Below, in pieces: positions 5,032-6,439 of a stretch of 6,439 nt of DNA (within the stretch, counting starts at the first letter, position 1; the number at the start of each line of letters is the position of its first letter). Below the pieces are notes generated by a model that was given only the letters and a program-made list of their open reading frames with translations, ran no database searches and had not been told where the DNA came from. This stretch comes from Deltaproteobacteria bacterium (lineage in GTDB: Bacteria; Desulfobacterota; Desulfobacteria; Desulfobacterales; SURF-15). The stretch is taken from assembly GCA_024644775.1 (NCBI GenBank), contig JAHEHB010000319.1:1-6439 (forward strand). Direction: 5' to 3'. The translations under genes and the position numbers were made by a program.

Positions 5032-6306
5032 ATGGTAATGGGAACGGGCGGAAAAGAGAAAAATAATAACGTAGACGGTCCATCCGATGGGATGCTTCGA
5101 GCGTTTACCAACCGTAATTATACCCGGCTGTGGTTTTCTAATTGTTTGTCTTACATTGCGCGATGGATGCAGGTCACCCTGCTGGCCTGGCTGATCCTCG
5201 AATTGACCGATTCGCCCTGGTATGTTGCCCTTGTTGGATTCTTTTTTATGTTCCCCACCCTGGCTTTCGGGCTCGTCGGAGGGATTCTGGCAGACGGGAT
5301 GGACCGCCGGCGGTTGCTCGTTATTTCACAGGGCATCAGTACGGTGGTGAGCATTTGGCTGACAGGGTTATTGGTCGGCGGTACGGTTCATGTATGGCAG
5401 GCCTACCTGACAGCATTGATAAACGGCGCCTCCTGGGCCATCAGCTTTCCATCACGCCGCGCTTTAATCTATGATCTGTGTGGGGCATCAGGAGTTACCA
5501 ACGCAGTGGCCCTGGACACAGTGGGTATGAATATCAGTCGCATACTCGGTCCGGCGTTGGGAGGCGTGTTGATTACCTTAACGGGTGTCGGTGGGGGTTA
5601 TAGTGCTGTTACCTTGTCATATGCCATTGGTTTCATCCTCCTTTGGCCCATGAAAACAGGGCGTCTTTTGAAAAGGGAGCAACCCCGTCGAAGCGTCTTT
5701 CAGAACCTTATCGAGGGGTTTCGATACGTTCGCCGGACGCCTTCAATTCTGGCTGTCGTCTGGATCACGGTGGCGGTGAATTTTTTTCTTTTTTCCTACC
5801 CCCCGATGGTGTCGGTCGTGGCGCGCGACGTGTTGCATGTGGGACCTGCATTGATGGGAATACTTCAGGCGGCAGAGGGTTTTGGAGCGTTGGTAGGGGC
5901 AATGATCATTGCTGCTTCAACGAGTATCCGATACCACGGTCGAATATTTTTATACGGATCGATGCTGGCCTTCGCAGCGCTGTGTGTATTTTCCATATCA
6001 CGCTCGTATCTCTTTTCCTTTAATACATTGCTGGGTCTCGGTTTGGGAACGTCTGCGTTTGCAACCATGCAGGGGGCGTTCGTGATGCTCGTGGCCAAAG
6101 AAGAGATGCGCGGTCGCGCTCTGGGGGTAGTGAGTTTTGCCATCGGTGTTGGACATCTCGGCTCTTTGCTGCTAGGTGTTACCGCCAGCGCCTTCGGACC
6201 GATGGTTGCCCTTAGAATGAATTCTTTGGCGGGTATCCTCGCTCTGATGTGTATCGCTTTTTTCCTGCCGGCTATTCATGGTCGCACAATAGGGCGAACC
6301 CATTGA
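5032..6306 (+). CDS. MFS exporter, MFS_3/enterobactin-exporter-like family
   Basis: A complete 424-residue inner-membrane protein with about 10-12 hydrophobic segments and a hydrophilic N-terminal tail of some 25 residues. FTNRNYTRLWF (25-35) is the typical entry to the first helix. GGILADGMDRRR (83-94) is the loop 2-3 motif A of the major facilitator superfamily. RTPSILAVVW begins the second half, and a weaker motif, KEEMRGRALG, follows a later helix. The layout and length fit the MFS_3 group (EntS-like), proton-driven exporters of siderophores, drugs or metabolites. The actual substrate is unknown. ATG 5032 is used, with a weak GGCGGA seven bases upstream; ATG 5038 and ATG 5089 are possible alternatives. 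It follows the URO-D remnant by three bases and may originally have been translationally coupled to it; whether it still has a working promoter is unclear. Confidence 0.9.
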   Translation: MVMGTGGKEKNNNVDGPSDGMLRAFTNRNYTRLWFSNCLSYIARWMQVTLLAWLILELTDSPWYVALVGFFFMFPTLAFGLVGGILADGMDRRRLLVISQGISTVVSIWLTGLLVGGTVHVWQAYLTALINGASWAISFPSRRALIYDLCGASGVTNAVALDTVGMNISRILGPALGGVLITLTGVGGGYSAVTLSYAIGFILLWPMKTGRLLKREQPRRSVFQNLIEGFRYVRRTPSILAVVWITVAVNFFLFSYPPMVSVVARDVLHVGPALMGILQAAEGFGALVGAMIIAASTSIRYHGRIFLYGSMLAFAALCVFSISRSYLFSFNTLLGLGLGTSAFATMQGAFVMLVAKEEMRGRALGVVSFAIGVGHLGSLLLGVTASAFGPMVALRMNSLAGILALMCIAFFLPAIHGRTIGRTH

Positions 6307-6439
6307 AACGATCGATGCTTGCCCCACTTGTAACATTCGTTACCATTGCGACTACGGAAATATCGTAAAAATTCGGAATTGTATTCAATCAGAATATTTC
6401 TCGAATCGTCGAATACTTGGCACGTTTGGAAAAGGCGGC
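6293..6439 (+). other. Open frame without start carrying a CxxCxxxxxC motif; unassigned
   Basis: After a TAG at 6290 this frame stays open to the window edge. It contains DACPTCNIRYHCDYG, a Cys-x2-Cys-x5-Cys pattern reminiscent of the iron-sulfur SPASM domain that ends many radical SAM enzymes. The expected fourth Cys three residues later is an Asn, and no ATG, GTG or TTG codon lies in the frame. A stop-free run of 49 codons is not unusual. It may be another decayed fragment or chance. The same stretch also shows small inverted repeats, GTAAC/GTTAC (6330-6343) and GTATTC/GAATAC (6381-6416), and no clear terminator after the exporter. Confidence 0.2.

Overview
The window looks like an accessory chromosomal region of an anaerobic, probably sulfate-reducing-type bacterium (Desulfobacterota / former Deltaproteobacteria). 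This is inference only: there is no rRNA or other taxonomic marker. It rests on the gene-family mix (an ATC-hydrolase-type protein, a methyltransferase-type URO-D protein, a DapA-family aldolase, an OCD/mu-crystallin dehydrogenase, a nitroreductase, an MFS_3 exporter) and on intergenic DNA rich in hairpin repeats. No selenocysteine codon, tRNA, rRNA, CRISPR array or transposase was found.

Layout. 1-707 (+): 3' part of a conserved protein of unknown function, cut by the left edge. 719-915 (+): two tiny gene remnants, the last 27 codons of a thioredoxin-reductase-like flavoprotein and the first 27 codons of an enoyl-CoA hydratase. 954-1451 (+): L-2-amino-thiazoline-4-carboxylate hydrolase-family protein. 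1452-1825: repeat-rich intergenic DNA with an 8-nt-phased tandem array that folds back on itself, and a possible structured leader. 1826-2719 (+): nitroreductase-family protein with an unusual N-terminal extension. 2783-3787 (-): ornithine cyclodeaminase/mu-crystallin family protein, convergent with the nitroreductase. 3788-4264: non-coding, with a run of hairpins and a second copy of a short intergenic repeat. 4265-4783 (+): DapA-family gene lacking its 5' half. 4777-5028 (+): C-terminal remnant of a URO-D/methyltransferase-family gene fused to its end. 5032-6306 (+): complete MFS exporter. 6307-6439: no convincing gene, only a Cys-rich open frame without a start.

How it fits together. The intact genes suggest a small-molecule metabolism island: thiazoline or cysteine-derivative hydrolysis, flavin-dependent reduction, NAD(P)H-dependent imine or amino-acid chemistry, and export. 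At least four neighbours (trxB-like, enoyl-CoA hydratase, dapA-like, URO-D) survive only as end fragments next to intact genes. The region therefore looks like a catabolic gene cluster eroded by internal deletions. No single well-defined new system could be demonstrated. The most notable items are the octamer-phased repeat, the deletion scars and the candidate leader RNA.
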